Positions 26,200-34,573 are shown, counted from the first letter of the stretch. The stretch is 61,962 bases of DNA from Rhodanobacter denitrificans (GCA_017848855.1 JAFIHF010000065.1:1-61962); one strand, 5' to 3'. Notes: generated from the letters alone by a model not told the origin. A program made the numbers and translations.

Positions 26200-27936
26200 T
26201 CAGCCCGGCGCGGCGACGGGCCGCACGCGCGCGGCCAGCAGCTCGCGCAGCTCGGCCTTTTCGGCGGCATCCAGCGGGCCTTGCTGCATCTTCGCGTGCA
26301 GCGCGGCGCGGCGCAGTGCCACCGCCTGCTCGTCCATGCGCGCCAGCGCTTCCAGGAATTCCACGCGCTGGGCTTCGGGCTCGCCCACCACGGCGGTGGC
26401 CATCAGCTTCTGCAGCGCGGGGTATTCCGCGCGATCGGCGAAGTGCTCCACCAGCATCGCGGCGTTGATGCCGGGGCGGCTGCGGGCGAGGTCCAGCAGC
26501 TCGGCGAGCAGGCCCACGCCAGGCTTGTCGAGGTTGCAGAAGCGATAGGGCTTCTCCACCTGGTCGGCCACGCCGGGCTGCGCCAGCAGCAGGGCGATCG
26601 CGCTGCGCACCAGCGAGCGCTGCGCGGTGGTGGGCCGCTGCACCGCGCGCTGCGCGGCGGGATTGGCCTGCAGGCGTGCGCTGGCGCCGCTGCGTTTTTC
26701 CAGCTCCTGCGCCATCAGGTCGCGGAACGCGCCGTCGGGCAGCCGCGCGATCAGCGGTCGCGCGCGCTCGGCCAGCCGTGCGCGACCGTCGAGGCTGGCG
26801 GTGTCCACGTCGCGCGCCAGCTCGTCGAAGAAGTAGTCGGACAGCGGCGTGGCGTTTTTCAGCCGCTGCTCGAAGCCTGCCTTGCCCTCCTTGCGCACCA
26901 GCGTGTCCGGGTCCTCGCCCTCGGGCAGGAACAGGAAATACGCCTGGCGCCCGTCGCGCAGGCGCGGCAGCGCGGCATCCAGCGCCTTCCACGCGGCGGC
27001 GCGGCCGGCGCGGTCGCCGTCGAAGCAGAACACCACGTCGGGCGCGGCGCGGAACAGCAGCTCGGTGTGCTCGGGCGTGGTGGCGGTGCCCAGCGTGGCC
27101 ACCGCGATCGGCAGCCCCGCCTGGTGCAGCGCGATCACGTCCATGTAGCCCTCCACCACCACGATGCGTTCGAGCTTGGGGTTGGCCTGCTTCACCTGCC
27201 ACAGCGCGAACAGCTCGCGGCCCTTGTGGAACAGCGGCGTCTCGGGCGAGTTGAGGTACTTGGGAGATTGCTCCGAACTCAGCACCCGGCCACCGAACGC
27301 GATCACGCGCCCGCGGCGGTCGAGGATGGGAAACATCAGCCGCTCGCGGAAGCGGTCGTATTTGCCGCCGCGCTCGCCCGAGGAAACCATGCCCGCTTCG
27401 CTGAGCAGCTCCATCCGCCGCGGCGTGTTGCCCAGCGCCTTGATCACGCCGTCGTAGCCGGCCGGCGCCCAGCCGAGGCGGAAGCGCGCGATGGTGTCGG
27501 CGTCCAGCCCGCGCTTCCTGCAATACGCCTGCGCGTCGGCGCTGCCGGGCAACTGGTCCTGGTACCAGCGCGCGCTGGCGTCGAGCAGGGTGTAGAGGTC
27601 GGTCTTGTCCTCGCGCGGGCGCTCGTCGCGGCCGCCCTCGCGCGGCACGGTGAGGCCCACCGACTGCGCCAGCTCCTCCACCGCATCGGGGAACTCCAGC
27701 CGCTCGTAGTCCATCAGGAACTTGATCGCGCTGCCGTGCGCGCCGCAGCCGAAGCAGTGGAAGAACTGCTTGGCCGGGCTGACATAGAACGAGGGCGTGC
27801 GCTCGTCGTGGAACGGGCAGCAGGCGGTCCACTCGCGCCCGGCCTTCTTCAGCGGCACGCGCCGTTCGATCACGTCGACGATGTCGACGCGGGCGAGCAG
27901 TTCGTCGATGAAGCTGTCGGGGATCAGGCCGCGCAT
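26200..27936 (-). CDS. dnaG: DNA primase
   Basis: Makes RNA primers at the replication fork. At 578 aa it has the three standard parts: CHC2 zinc domain with C40, H43, C61 and C64; the RNA polymerase core with TOPRIM (IVVVEGYMDVIAL and FCFDGDRAGRAA); and the C-terminal helicase-binding domain (from about residue 430). In related genomes it follows rpsU and yqeY on the same strand. Here two oppositely oriented genes (28067-29069) separate it from yqeY, so it needs its own promoter within 27937-28066; I could not pick one. Confidence 0.97.
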   Translation of the reverse strand: MRGLIPDSFIDELLARVDIVDVIERRVPLKKAGREWTACCPFHDERTPSFYVSPAKQFFHCFGCGAHGSAIKFLMDYERLEFPDAVEELAQSVGLTVPREGGRDERPREDKTDLYTLLDASARWYQDQLPGSADAQAYCRKRGLDADTIARFRLGWAPAGYDGVIKALGNTPRRMELLSEAGMVSSGERGGKYDRFRERLMFPILDRRGRVIAFGGRVLSSEQSPKYLNSPETPLFHKGRELFALWQVKQANPKLERIVVVEGYMDVIALHQAGLPIAVATLGTATTPEHTELLFRAAPDVVFCFDGDRAGRAAAWKALDAALPRLRDGRQAYFLFLPEGEDPDTLVRKEGKAGFEQRLKNATPLSDYFFDELARDVDTASLDGRARLAERARPLIARLPDGAFRDLMAQELEKRSGASARLQANPAAQRAVQRPTTAQRSLVRSAIALLLAQPGVADQVEKPYRFCNLDKPGVGLLAELLDLARSRPGINAAMLVEHFADRAEYPALQKLMATAVVGEPEAQRVEFLEALARMDEQAVALRRAALHAKMQQGPLDAAEKAELRELLAARVRPVAAPG

Positions 27937-28066
27937 AGAGGCCCTAGTTTAGGCCATGGGGGCGCAGCGGCCACGCAGGGGTGGCGGCCCGGCCAAACCG
28001 CGCCCCGGCGTGCGGCGGCGCCCGTGCTGCTGGTTAGCATGCAATGGCCATGACAGGGGAGCGACG

Positions 28067-28711
28067 ATGATGGAAGGCTCGGCAGTGCGCTTTCGCGCGG
28101 CCACGGCGCAGGACGCGGGGGCCGCGGTGCCGCTGATCCACAGCTCCGGCCCTGCGGCGTTCGACTACGTTTTCGCGCTGCCCGGCCACTGCGATGCGCA
28201 GGCCTTCCTGCGCCGTGCCTTCGTCGACGGCGCCGGCGAATTCGGCTGGCGCAACCATATCGTCGGCGAGCTGGAGGGCGTGGTGGTGGCGGTGGGCGCG
28301 GGCTACGGCGGCGAGACGGCGCTCAAGTTCACGCTGGCCGCGGCGCGGCAGATCTTCGCCCACTACGGCCTGCGCCACGCGCCGGGCGTGATCGCGCGCG
28401 GGCTGCGCGTGGAGCGGATGATGCCGCCGCCGGCACGCGGCATGCACTACCTCGCGCACCTTGGCGTGTCGCCGGCGCTGCGCGGGCAGGGCATCGGTCG
28501 GGCGCTGATCGACGAACTGATCCGGCGCGGCCTGCAGCAGGAGCGGCGGCGCATGGTGCTGGACGTGGCCGCGAGCAACCCCCGCGCGCAGGCGCTGTAC
28601 GCGCGGCTGGGCTTCGCGGTCACCGGCGAACGGCACTCCACGCTGGCGAACGCGCAGGGCACGGTGCCGGATCATCGGCGGATGGAGCGGGTGGTGGGCG
28701 GCGACGCTTGA
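28067..28711 (+). CDS. GNAT family N-acetyltransferase
   Basis: A 214-aa acyltransferase of the GNAT fold. The acetyl-CoA loop is seen in HLGVSPALRGQGIGRALIDEL, followed by VAASNPRAQALYARLGFAV. The substrate cannot be told. The double Met start follows a good ribosome site (AGGGGAGCG). It is divergent from dnaG and forms, with the next small gene, an insertion on the opposite strand inside the rpsU-yqeY-dnaG group. Confidence 0.85.
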   Translation: MMEGSAVRFRAATAQDAGAAVPLIHSSGPAAFDYVFALPGHCDAQAFLRRAFVDGAGEFGWRNHIVGELEGVVVAVGAGYGGETALKFTLAAARQIFAHYGLRHAPGVIARGLRVERMMPPPARGMHYLAHLGVSPALRGQGIGRALIDELIRRGLQQERRRMVLDVAASNPRAQALYARLGFAVTGERHSTLANAQGTVPDHRRMERVVGGDA

Positions 28712-28772
28712 GGCTTGCGATGCGCAGGCGCGGTAGGCAAGCTCTCGCGGATCGGATTCGGGGAAGCGGGCG

Positions 28773-29069
28773 ATGCTGTTGACGGCGATGCGGCTGCAGC
28801 GGCAGCGCGCGATCGTGCGCGCGTTCGAGCAGGCCGGCGCGGTCACGGCGGACAGCGCGCGCAGCGCGGAGCAACTGGGTTTGCCGATGACCTTCGCCTG
28901 GCAGCAGCTGGCCAGCCTTGCCGTGCTGCGCAGCCCCGCGTCGGGGCGCTGGTTCCTGGATCGCGCGAACTGGCGTCAGCTGTGCCGGCGCCGCTGCGCG
29001 CTGGCCGCGGCGGCGGTGGCCGTGCTCGCGATGGCGGCGCTGTTCGCCTGGTCGCTGCGCTGGCGCTAG
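28773..29069 (+). CDS. Small protein with helix-turn-helix-like N-terminus and one membrane helix
   Basis: A 98-aa protein I do not recognise by family. Residues 1-70 are helical and look like a winged helix (QRAIVRAFEQAGAV, then MTFAWQQLASLAVLRSP, then GRWFLD). Residues 75-95 form a membrane helix, so it would be a tail-anchored protein. It is downstream of the acetyltransferase and convergent with yqeY, ending 9 bp before that gene's stop codon. Confidence 0.6.
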   Translation: MLLTAMRLQRQRAIVRAFEQAGAVTADSARSAEQLGLPMTFAWQQLASLAVLRSPASGRWFLDRANWRQLCRRRCALAAAAVAVLAMAALFAWSLRWR

Positions 29070-29078
29070 CTCGCCGGC

Positions 29079-29525
29079 TCAGTCCGCCAGCTTCGCCTTG
29101 ATCCGCGCCGAAACCTGGGCCATGTCGGCGCGGCCGGCGGCCTGTTCCTTCACCGCGGCCATCACCTTGCCCATGTCGCGCGGCGAGCTGGCGCCGGTCG
29201 AGGCGATGGCGGCGGCGATCAGGGCGTCCAGCTCGGCGTCGTCCAGCTGGGCGGGCAGGTAGGCCTCGATCACCGCCATCTCGGCGCGCTCCACGTCGGC
29301 GAGATCCTCGCGGCTGGCGGCGGCGTACTGGCTCACCGAGTCGCGGCGCTGCTTGAGCATCTTCTCCAGCACGGCGAGGGTCTGGGCGTCGTCCAGCTCG
29401 ATGCGCTCGTCCACCTCGCGCTGCTTGATCGCGGCCAGCACCAGCCGGATCACGCCCAGGCGGTGCTTGTCGCCGCCGCGCATGGCGGCCTTCATGTCCT
29501 CGGTGAGCTGCTGCTTGAGCGTCAT
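29079..29525 (-). CDS. GatB/YqeY domain-containing protein
   Basis: A 148-aa YqeY-family protein. The family resembles the C-terminal tRNA-binding domain of GatB, but its function is not settled. Features: LTEDMKAAMRGGDKHRLGVIRLVL at the N-terminus (shown in part by all members) and SPRDMGKVMAAV near the C-terminus. It lies downstream of rpsU on the same strand, separated by 184 bp that hold a strong hairpin. Confidence 0.9.
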   Translation of the reverse strand: MTLKQQLTEDMKAAMRGGDKHRLGVIRLVLAAIKQREVDERIELDDAQTLAVLEKMLKQRRDSVSQYAAASREDLADVERAEMAVIEAYLPAQLDDAELDALIAAAIASTGASSPRDMGKVMAAVKEQAAGRADMAQVSARIKAKLAD

Positions 29526-29571
29526 GGCGGGCGTCCGGGGTGGCGAAGAGGGGATTTTACGGAAACGACGA

Positions 29572-29601
29572 AGCCGGCGTTGCCTTGCGGCAACACCGGC
29601 T
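29572..29601 (-). terminator. Hairpin between rpsU and yqeY
   Basis: AGCCGG (29572-29577) pairs with CCGGCT (29596-29601) and GTTGCC (29579-29584) with GGCAAC (29589-29594), loop TTGC. On the minus strand it is followed by TTCGTCGTTT, a weak T tract. It may reduce transcription from rpsU into yqeY, giving ribosomal protein S21 in excess. Confidence 0.6.
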
Positions 29602-29709
29602 GGTCGTGTCCGAGTGCTTGCGGCGGCTGCGAGGAACCGCGCCGGCCGCGTAGCTGCATGCGCGGCGTGAAGACGCGCGCTCTGCCGCCGGGGCGGCAGC
29701 GGCAGGAAC

Positions 29710-29925
29710 TCAGTACAGGCGCGTCTTGCGCGAGACGTCGCGCGAGAGGCGGCGCAGGTGGCGCTTCACCGCGGCGGCACGCTTGCGCTTGCGCTCCTGG
29801 GTGGGCTTTTCGTAGAACTCGCGCTTGCGGGTTTCGGCCAGCACACCGGCCTTCTCGCAGGTACGCTTGAAACGACGCAGCGCGACTTCGAACGGCTCGT
29901 TCTCGCGGACTTTGACGTTGGGCAT
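29710..29925 (-). CDS. rpsU: 30S ribosomal protein S21
   Basis: bS21, 71 aa, the usual length. The sequence is almost invariant: [19 protein letters not shown] at the start and a Lys/Arg-rich C-terminal half. It binds the 30S platform near the anti-Shine-Dalgarno. The ribosome site GGAG lies 7 nt before the ATG. A strong sigma-70 promoter is at 29985-30014. It is divergent from tsaD, as in most proteobacteria. Confidence 0.98.
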   Translation of the reverse strand: MPNVKVRENEPFEVALRRFKRTCEKAGVLAETRKREFYEKPTQERKRKRAAAVKRHLRRLSRDVSRKTRLY

Positions 29926-29968
29926 GGATACTCCGGGTGGTAATCTGTCCCGCTTCCGGGACTGTTGA

Positions 29969-31078
29969 ATGCGGCGAGCCGCGAAGTATAGCGTGCCTGA
30001 CGAGCAATTTTCAAAGCCGAACCCTGCCCCCCGCCTGCCCGCGACGGGCAAGCCGGTGCTGGGCATCGAATCCTCCTGCGACGAGACCGGCGTGGCGATC
30101 CTGCGCTGGCAGCCGGACGCCCCGGGCAAGGGCTTGCTGGCGCACACCCTCTACAGCCAGGTGAAGCTGCACGCCGACTACGGCGGCGTGGTGCCGGAGC
30201 TGGCCAGCCGCGACCACGTGCGCAAGCTGCTGCCGCTGGTGCGCGAGGCGTTGAAGCAGGCCGGGCTGACCCCGGCCGACCTCGGCGGGGTGGCCTACAC
30301 CGCCGGCCCCGGCCTGGTCGGCGCGCTGCTGGTGGGCGCGGCGGCGGGGCGGGCGCTGGCCTGGGCGCTGGGCGTGCCGGCGGTGGGCGTCCATCACATG
30401 GAAGGGCATCTCTTGGCGCCGCTCTTGGAAGATGACCCGCCCGAGCCGCCGTTCGTGGCCCTGCTGGTTTCCGGCGGGCACTCGATGCTGGTCGAGGTGA
30501 AGGCGATCGGCGACTACCGCATCCTGGGCGACACGCTGGACGACGCCGCCGGCGAAGCCTTCGACAAGACCGCCAAGCTGATGGGCCTGCCGTACCCCGG
30601 CGGCCCCGCGCTGGCCAAGCTGGCCGAGCAGGGCCGGCCCGGCACGTTCCGCTTCTCGCGGCCGATGACCGACCGGCCCGGGCTGGACTTCAGCTTCTCC
30701 GGCCTCAAGACCCAGGTGCTGCTGGCCTGGCAGCACTCCGACCGGGGCGAACAGACCCGCGCCGACATCGCCCGCGCGTTCGAGGAGGCGATCGTCGACA
30801 CCCTGCTGATCAAGTGCCGCCGCGCGCTGCAGGCCACCGACACCCACCGGCTGGTGATCGCCGGCGGCGTGGGCGCCAACCGCCGCCTGCGCGCCGAGCT
30901 GGCCGCGGCGGGCGAGCAGGACGGCTTCCGCACCTACTTCCCGCGCCTCGCGTTCTGCACCGACAACGGCGCGATGATCGCGCTGGCCGGCGCGATCCGG
31001 CTGGCGAGCGGCCAGCAGCAGAGCGAAGCGGTGGAGGTACGGCCGCGCTGGAATCTGGAAGATCTGCCGGCGGCCTGA
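29969..31078 (+). CDS. tsaD: tRNA N6-threonylcarbamoyladenosine transferase subunit
   Basis: TsaD transfers the threonylcarbamoyl group to A37 of ANN-decoding tRNAs, working with TsaB and TsaE. Motifs: [13 protein letters not shown], the metal-binding [25 protein letters not shown], and the C-terminal [13 protein letters not shown]. The ATG at 29969 gives 369 aa. Homologues start just before LGIESSCDE, which would be a GTG at 30056 (340 aa, close to the 337 aa of E. coli). The rpsU promoter lies between these two starts, so the shorter form is quite possible. Neither start has a clear ribosome site. Confidence 0.95.
   Translation: MRRAAKYSVPDEQFSKPNPAPRLPATGKPVLGIESSCDETGVAILRWQPDAPGKGLLAHTLYSQVKLHADYGGVVPELASRDHVRKLLPLVREALKQAGLTPADLGGVAYTAGPGLVGALLVGAAAGRALAWALGVPAVGVHHMEGHLLAPLLEDDPPEPPFVALLVSGGHSMLVEVKAIGDYRILGDTLDDAAGEAFDKTAKLMGLPYPGGPALAKLAEQGRPGTFRFSRPMTDRPGLDFSFSGLKTQVLLAWQHSDRGEQTRADIARAFEEAIVDTLLIKCRRALQATDTHRLVIAGGVGANRRLRAELAAAGEQDGFRTYFPRLAFCTDNGAMIALAGAIRLASGQQQSEAVEVRPRWNLEDLPAA
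29985..30014 (-). promoter_or_regulatory. Promoter of rpsU
   Basis: On the minus strand TTGAAA (30009-30014), an 18-bp spacer and TATACT (29985-29990) are close to consensus. The predicted leader is about 50 nt. The promoter lies inside the first codons of the longest tsaD reading frame, which casts doubt on the ATG at 29969. Confidence 0.75.
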
Positions 31079-31098
31079 CGGAAACCGCCGGCGCGGCA

Positions 31099-31434
31099 TT
31101 ACTCCAGGATCGCGCGTACCGCGTCGAGGGCTTCCGCGACCAGTGCGTCCGGCGCTTTTTCAATGCGCCTGAAGGTGCGTGCCCGTGCATCGACGGTGCA
31201 CGTCTGATCACACAGGATCACGCCTTGCGTCGCGGTTCCGGCCCCCATCAAGGTCACGCTGAAGCCGTTTTCGCGCGATGCGGTGCCGCCCTGCGTGATC
31301 GGCGCCACCAGCAGCAGGCCGGATGCCTTGTTGAAGGCATCCGCCGAAAGCACGAGCACGGGGCGCGAGCCGCGGATTTCCCTGCCGTGAGTCGGATCGA
31401 GGCTCAATTCGAGGATGTCGCCGCGCTGCGGCAT
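31099..31434 (-). CDS. PemK/MazF-type toxin (endoribonuclease)
   Basis: A 111-aa MazF-like mRNA interferase. RGDILELSLDPTHGREIRGS and RPVLVLSADAFN are the family N-terminus with its active-site Arg. TQGGTASRENGFSVTL and GVILCDQTCTVD follow. The ATG at 31434 fits the family start; a GTG at 31446 overlaps the antitoxin stop codon (GTGA) and would add four residues, the usual coupled layout. It is the second gene of the pair and is convergent with tsaD. Confidence 0.9.
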   Translation of the reverse strand: MPQRGDILELSLDPTHGREIRGSRPVLVLSADAFNKASGLLLVAPITQGGTASRENGFSVTLMGAGTATQGVILCDQTCTVDARARTFRRIEKAPDALVAEALDAVRAILE

Positions 31435-31442
31435 GCCGCGGG

Positions 31443-31694
31443 TCACAGCTGCTCGCGCCCGGTCGGCTCGTCCGCGAGCCAGCTTTCTTCGCGATGCCAG
31501 CGTGCGGGCGAACTCGGGCTGGCGGCAAGGCGTTCGGCCAGGCTGCGCCTGGCCGGCGCAACCGACAGCACGCGGCCATGCACCGACAGCTCGACGACCG
31601 AGCCAGCTTCCACGGCAAGCGTCTGGGCGATGGTCTTGGGGATCGACAGGATGATCGAGCCGCCGGATTGGCGAAGCGTGGCCGTGCACGACAT
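31443..31694 (-). CDS. AbrB/MazE-type antitoxin
   Basis: An 83-aa antitoxin. The N-terminal half is a swapped-hairpin DNA-binding domain (TLRQSGGSIILSIPKTIAQTL, then GSVVELSVHGRVLSVAP). The C-terminal half is disordered and Pro/Glu-rich, and would wrap the toxin. The N-terminal part should bind the palindrome at 31708-31725 just upstream and repress the operon. Confidence 0.88.
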   Translation of the reverse strand: MSCTATLRQSGGSIILSIPKTIAQTLAVEAGSVVELSVHGRVLSVAPARRSLAERLAASPSSPARWHREESWLADEPTGREQL

Positions 31695-31707
31695 GGCAGG
31701 TACCCAA

Positions 31708-31725
31708 GTTTTATCTGAGTAAAAC
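31708..31725. promoter_or_regulatory. Operator of the toxin-antitoxin operon
   Basis: The perfect palindrome GTTTTA-TCTGAG-TAAAAC lies 14 bp upstream of the antitoxin ATG. It is AT-rich in GC-rich surroundings, as expected of an AbrB-type autoregulatory site. Confidence 0.65.
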
Positions 31726-31785
31726 TCTAGGCGCGCACGGGACAAAGCGCAAGCGCGGCTTGCCGCCCTCCGGCTTGCCATCGCC

Positions 31786-32505
31786 TCACCACTGCGTGCG
31801 CCCCGGCAGCAGCCCCTTCAGCTCCGCGTCGGTGAGGTTGCGCCATTGGCCCGGTTTCAGGTGGCCGAGCTTCACGTTGACGATGCGCACGCGGCGCAGC
31901 TGGGTGACGCGGTAGCCGAACGCGGCCGCCATCAGGCGGATTTGCCGGTTCAGGCCCTGGGTGAGCACAATGGCGAAGCCGAACTTCGCGATCTTGCGCG
32001 TGCGGCAGGGTTTGGTCATCTGACCGTGCACGCGCACGCCGCGCGCCATGCCGGCGAGGAATTCGTCGGTGACCGGCTTGTTCACCGCCACCAGGTATTC
32101 CTTCTCGTGGCCGTTCTCCGCGCGCAGGATCTCGTTGACGATGTCGCCGTTGCTGGTGAGCAGGATCAGCCCTTCCGAATCCTTGTCCAGCCGGCCGATT
32201 GGGAAGATGCGCTGCGGGTGGTCGACGAAGTCCACGATGTTGCCGGCCACGCTTTGGTCGGTGGTGCAGGTGATGCCCACCGGCTTGTTCAGCGCGATGT
32301 AGACCGCCTTCTTCGCGGCCGGCGTGGCGGCGAGCACGCGCGCCTTGACCAGCTCGCCGTCCACGCGCACCTCGTCGCCCTCCAGCGCCTTGGCGCCGGT
32401 GCCGACGACCTCGCCGTTGATGGTGACGCGGCCGGCGAGCAGCCATTCGTCCGCCTCGCGGCGCGAGCACAGACCGGCTTCGCTGATGAATTTGTTGACG
32501 CGCAT
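31786..32505 (-). CDS. rluF: 23S rRNA pseudouridine synthase, RluF/RluB type
   Basis: A 239-aa pseudouridine synthase. It has an S4 RNA-binding domain (MRVNKFISEAGLCSRREAD) and the catalytic domain with the active Asp in FPIGRLDKDSEGLILLT. The ending (GLNRQIRLMAAAFGYRVTQLRR) fits the RsuA/RluB/E/F group; RluF, which modifies U2604, is the nearest by length and sequence feel. An alternative is RluB. It lies 92 bp downstream of the ABC permease, separated by a large palindrome. Confidence 0.85.
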   Translation of the reverse strand: MRVNKFISEAGLCSRREADEWLLAGRVTINGEVVGTGAKALEGDEVRVDGELVKARVLAATPAAKKAVYIALNKPVGITCTTDQSVAGNIVDFVDHPQRIFPIGRLDKDSEGLILLTSNGDIVNEILRAENGHEKEYLVAVNKPVTDEFLAGMARGVRVHGQMTKPCRTRKIAKFGFAIVLTQGLNRQIRLMAAAFGYRVTQLRRVRIVNVKLGHLKPGQWRNLTDAELKGLLPGRTQW

Positions 32506-32523
32506 GAAGGTCGTCCCTTTTTT

Positions 32524-32600
32524 GTAGGAGCGCACCCTGTGCGCGATCACTTTTCGTGAGGTGTGGATCGAGAGCATTCGCGCACAGGGTGCGCTCCTAC
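32524..32600. repeat. Palindromic element with 23-bp perfect arms
   Basis: The arm at 32524-32546 (begins GTAGGAGCGCACC) is the exact reverse complement of 32578-32600, with a 31-nt centre. Each arm also folds on itself (GCGCA...TGCGC). The right arm contains the stop codon of the ABC permease gene (32597-32599). This sequence family is widespread in xanthomonads and pseudomonads as far as I recall. It may end the permease transcript. Confidence 0.85.
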
Positions 32601-33376
32601 GACCGCAAGCCCACGCCGCGCTTCAACAACTGCAGCCCGAACGCGGCGAGCGCGGCCACGAAAGCCAGCATCACCACGAAGGCCCAGCCCACGTGCACGT
32701 CGCTGATGCCGAGCACGCCGTAGCGGAACGCGTTGACCATGTACAGGATCGGGTTGATCCGCGAGATCGCCTGCCACGGCTCGCCCAGCATCTGGATCGA
32801 ATAGAACACGCCGCCGAGGTAGGTGAGCGGAGTGAGGATGAAGGTGGGCACCAGCGCGATGTCGTCGAACTTCTTCGCGTACACGGCGTTGACGAAGCCG
32901 GCCAGCGAGAAGATCACCGCGCCCAGCAGCACCGAGGCGAAGGTGATGGCCGGATGTGCGATGCGCAGCGAGGTGAAGAACAGCGCGATGCCCAGCACCA
33001 GCACGCCCACCGCGAGGCCGCGCACCACCGCGCCGGCCACGTAGCCGGTGAGGATCACCCAGTTCGGCATCGGCGACACCAGCATCTCCTCCACCGCGCG
33101 GCTGAACTTCGCGCCGAAGAACGAGCTGGAGATGTTGCCGTAGCTGTTCGTGATGATGCTCATCATCACCAGCCCCGGCACGATGTACTGCATGTAGGTG
33201 TAGCCGCCCTGGATGGTGCCGATGCGGCTGCCGATCAGCTTGCCGAAGATCACGAAATACAGCGTCATCGTGATCGCGGGCGGGATCAGCGTCTGCGTCC
33301 AGATGCGCAGGATGCGCACGATCTCGCGGCGCACGATGGTGTTGAGGGCGACCAGGTTGGCCGATGCGTTGCTCAT
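32597..33376 (-). CDS. ABC-2 type transporter permease (YadH-like)
   Basis: A 259-aa permease with six helices of the ABC-2 family. The sequence TLIPPAITMTLYFVIFGKLIG at the first helix and EEMLVSPMPNWVILTGYV before the middle helices match YadH. It pairs with the ATPase at 33526-34488, but the two genes are separated by 149 bp holding two large palindromes. The C-terminal codons run into a repeat, so the last residues (GLRS) may be repeat-derived. The substrate is unknown. Confidence 0.9.
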   Translation of the reverse strand: MSNASANLVALNTIVRREIVRILRIWTQTLIPPAITMTLYFVIFGKLIGSRIGTIQGGYTYMQYIVPGLVMMSIITNSYGNISSSFFGAKFSRAVEEMLVSPMPNWVILTGYVAGAVVRGLAVGVLVLGIALFFTSLRIAHPAITFASVLLGAVIFSLAGFVNAVYAKKFDDIALVPTFILTPLTYLGGVFYSIQMLGEPWQAISRINPILYMVNAFRYGVLGISDVHVGWAFVVMLAFVAALAAFGLQLLKRGVGLRS

Positions 33377-33379
33377 GCT

Positions 33380-33524
33380 CTCGATTCTCTCCCTCTCCCC
33401 CGGCTGCGCCGGGGGAGAGGGTTGGGGTGAGGGGGGTCTTGGCTGTTGTTCTGGATATGGGCGTGGAGGCGAAGAGCGCCCCCTCACCCCAGCCCTCTCC
33501 CCCAACGGCGTTGGGGGAGAGGGA
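33380..33524. repeat. Two opposed CTCTCCCCC palindromes between ABC genes
   Basis: The first palindrome (about 33382-33436) and the second (about 33478-33524) point in opposite directions around a 40-bp spacer. The second touches the stop codon of the ATPase gene. In the transcript they would form two strong hairpins, or one very long one, between ATPase and permease cistrons, and so could set their ratio. Confidence 0.8.
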
Positions 33525-33525
33525 G

Positions 33526-34488
33526 TCATGCAGCTACCTTGTCGCGGCCCTGCTCCACCAGCCGCACGAACAGCTCCTCCAGCCGGTTGGTCTTGTTGCG
33601 CATCGAGGTCACCGTGACGCCGTGCGCGGTGAGCGCCGCGAACAGCGAGTTGAGGTCGTGGGTGCGCGCCATCTCCGCCTCCAGCGTGTGCTCGTCCACG
33701 CGGCGCAGCGCCACGCCGGGCAGCACGGGCAGGCCGTCCGGCACGCGCGTCACGTCGAGCACGAAGGTCTCCACGTCGAGTTTGGCCAGGAGCCGCTTCA
33801 TCGAGGTGTTCTCCACGATCGTGCCGTGGTCGATGATCGCGATGTTGCGGCACAGCTGCTCGGCTTCCTCCAGATAGTGCGTGGTGAGGATCACCGTGGT
33901 GCCGGCCGCGTTGATGCCGCTGACGAACTGCCACATCGAGCGGCGGATCTCGATGTCCACGCCGGCGGTGGGCTCGTCGAGGATCAAGAGCTTCGGCTCG
34001 TTCATCATCGCGCGGGCGATCATCAGGCGCCGCTTCATGCCGCCCGACAGCTCGCGCGCCTGGTGGCGGGCCTTGTCCCACAGGCGCAGCTCCTTCAGGT
34101 ATTTCTCCGCGCGCTCGGCGGCGATCCTGCGCGGGATGCCGTAGAAGCCCGCCTCGTTGACGCAGATGTCGAACGGTTTCTCGAACTGGTTGAAGTTGAT
34201 CTCCTGCGGCACCAGGCCGATCAGCTTCATCGCCTCGTTGCGCTGCCGGTTCACCGACACGCCGAACACATGCGCGTCGCCGCCGCTGGCGTTCACCAGC
34301 GAGGAGAGGATGCCGATCAGGGTGGATTTGCCGGCGCCGTTGGGGCCTAGCAGGGCGAAGAAGTCGCCGGGCTGCACGGTCAGCGAGACGCCCTTGAGCG
34401 CCTCCACGCCGTTGCCGTAGGTCTTGCGCAGGTTGTCGACGACGAGCGCGGGGGCGGTACTCGAATACGACAGGCTCATGGGCTGCAT
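33526..34488 (-). CDS. ABC transporter ATP-binding protein (YadG-like)
   Basis: A 320-aa ATPase with Walker A GPNGAGKSTL, signature LSGGMKRRL and Walker B LLILDEPTAG, plus a C-terminal extension of about 80 aa typical of YadG. It energises the permease at 32597-33376. The start ATG may be 34488 or 34479. A TATAAT at 34508-34513 on the minus strand predicts a very short 5' leader. It is divergent from the ferredoxin reductase gene. Confidence 0.92.
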   Translation of the reverse strand: MQPMSLSYSSTAPALVVDNLRKTYGNGVEALKGVSLTVQPGDFFALLGPNGAGKSTLIGILSSLVNASGGDAHVFGVSVNRQRNEAMKLIGLVPQEINFNQFEKPFDICVNEAGFYGIPRRIAAERAEKYLKELRLWDKARHQARELSGGMKRRLMIARAMMNEPKLLILDEPTAGVDIEIRRSMWQFVSGINAAGTTVILTTHYLEEAEQLCRNIAIIDHGTIVENTSMKRLLAKLDVETFVLDVTRVPDGLPVLPGVALRRVDEHTLEAEMARTHDLNSLFAALTAHGVTVTSMRNKTNRLEELFVRLVEQGRDKVAA

Positions 34489-34507
34489 CGGAGTGGGCGA
34501 GCCTCTT

Positions 34508-34513
34508 ATTATA
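34508..34513 (-). promoter_or_regulatory. Possible -10 box of the ABC operon
   Basis: A consensus TATAAT on the minus strand, 20 bp before the ATPase ATG at 34488. No acceptable -35 is seen. The overlapping TATTAT on the plus strand could serve the divergent ferredoxin reductase gene. Confidence 0.4.
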
Positions 34514-34573
34514 GCGGGCCAACCTTCGCCGCCCGGTGCCGCCGGACGCACGCACCGTTTCCGGAACCCGCCC

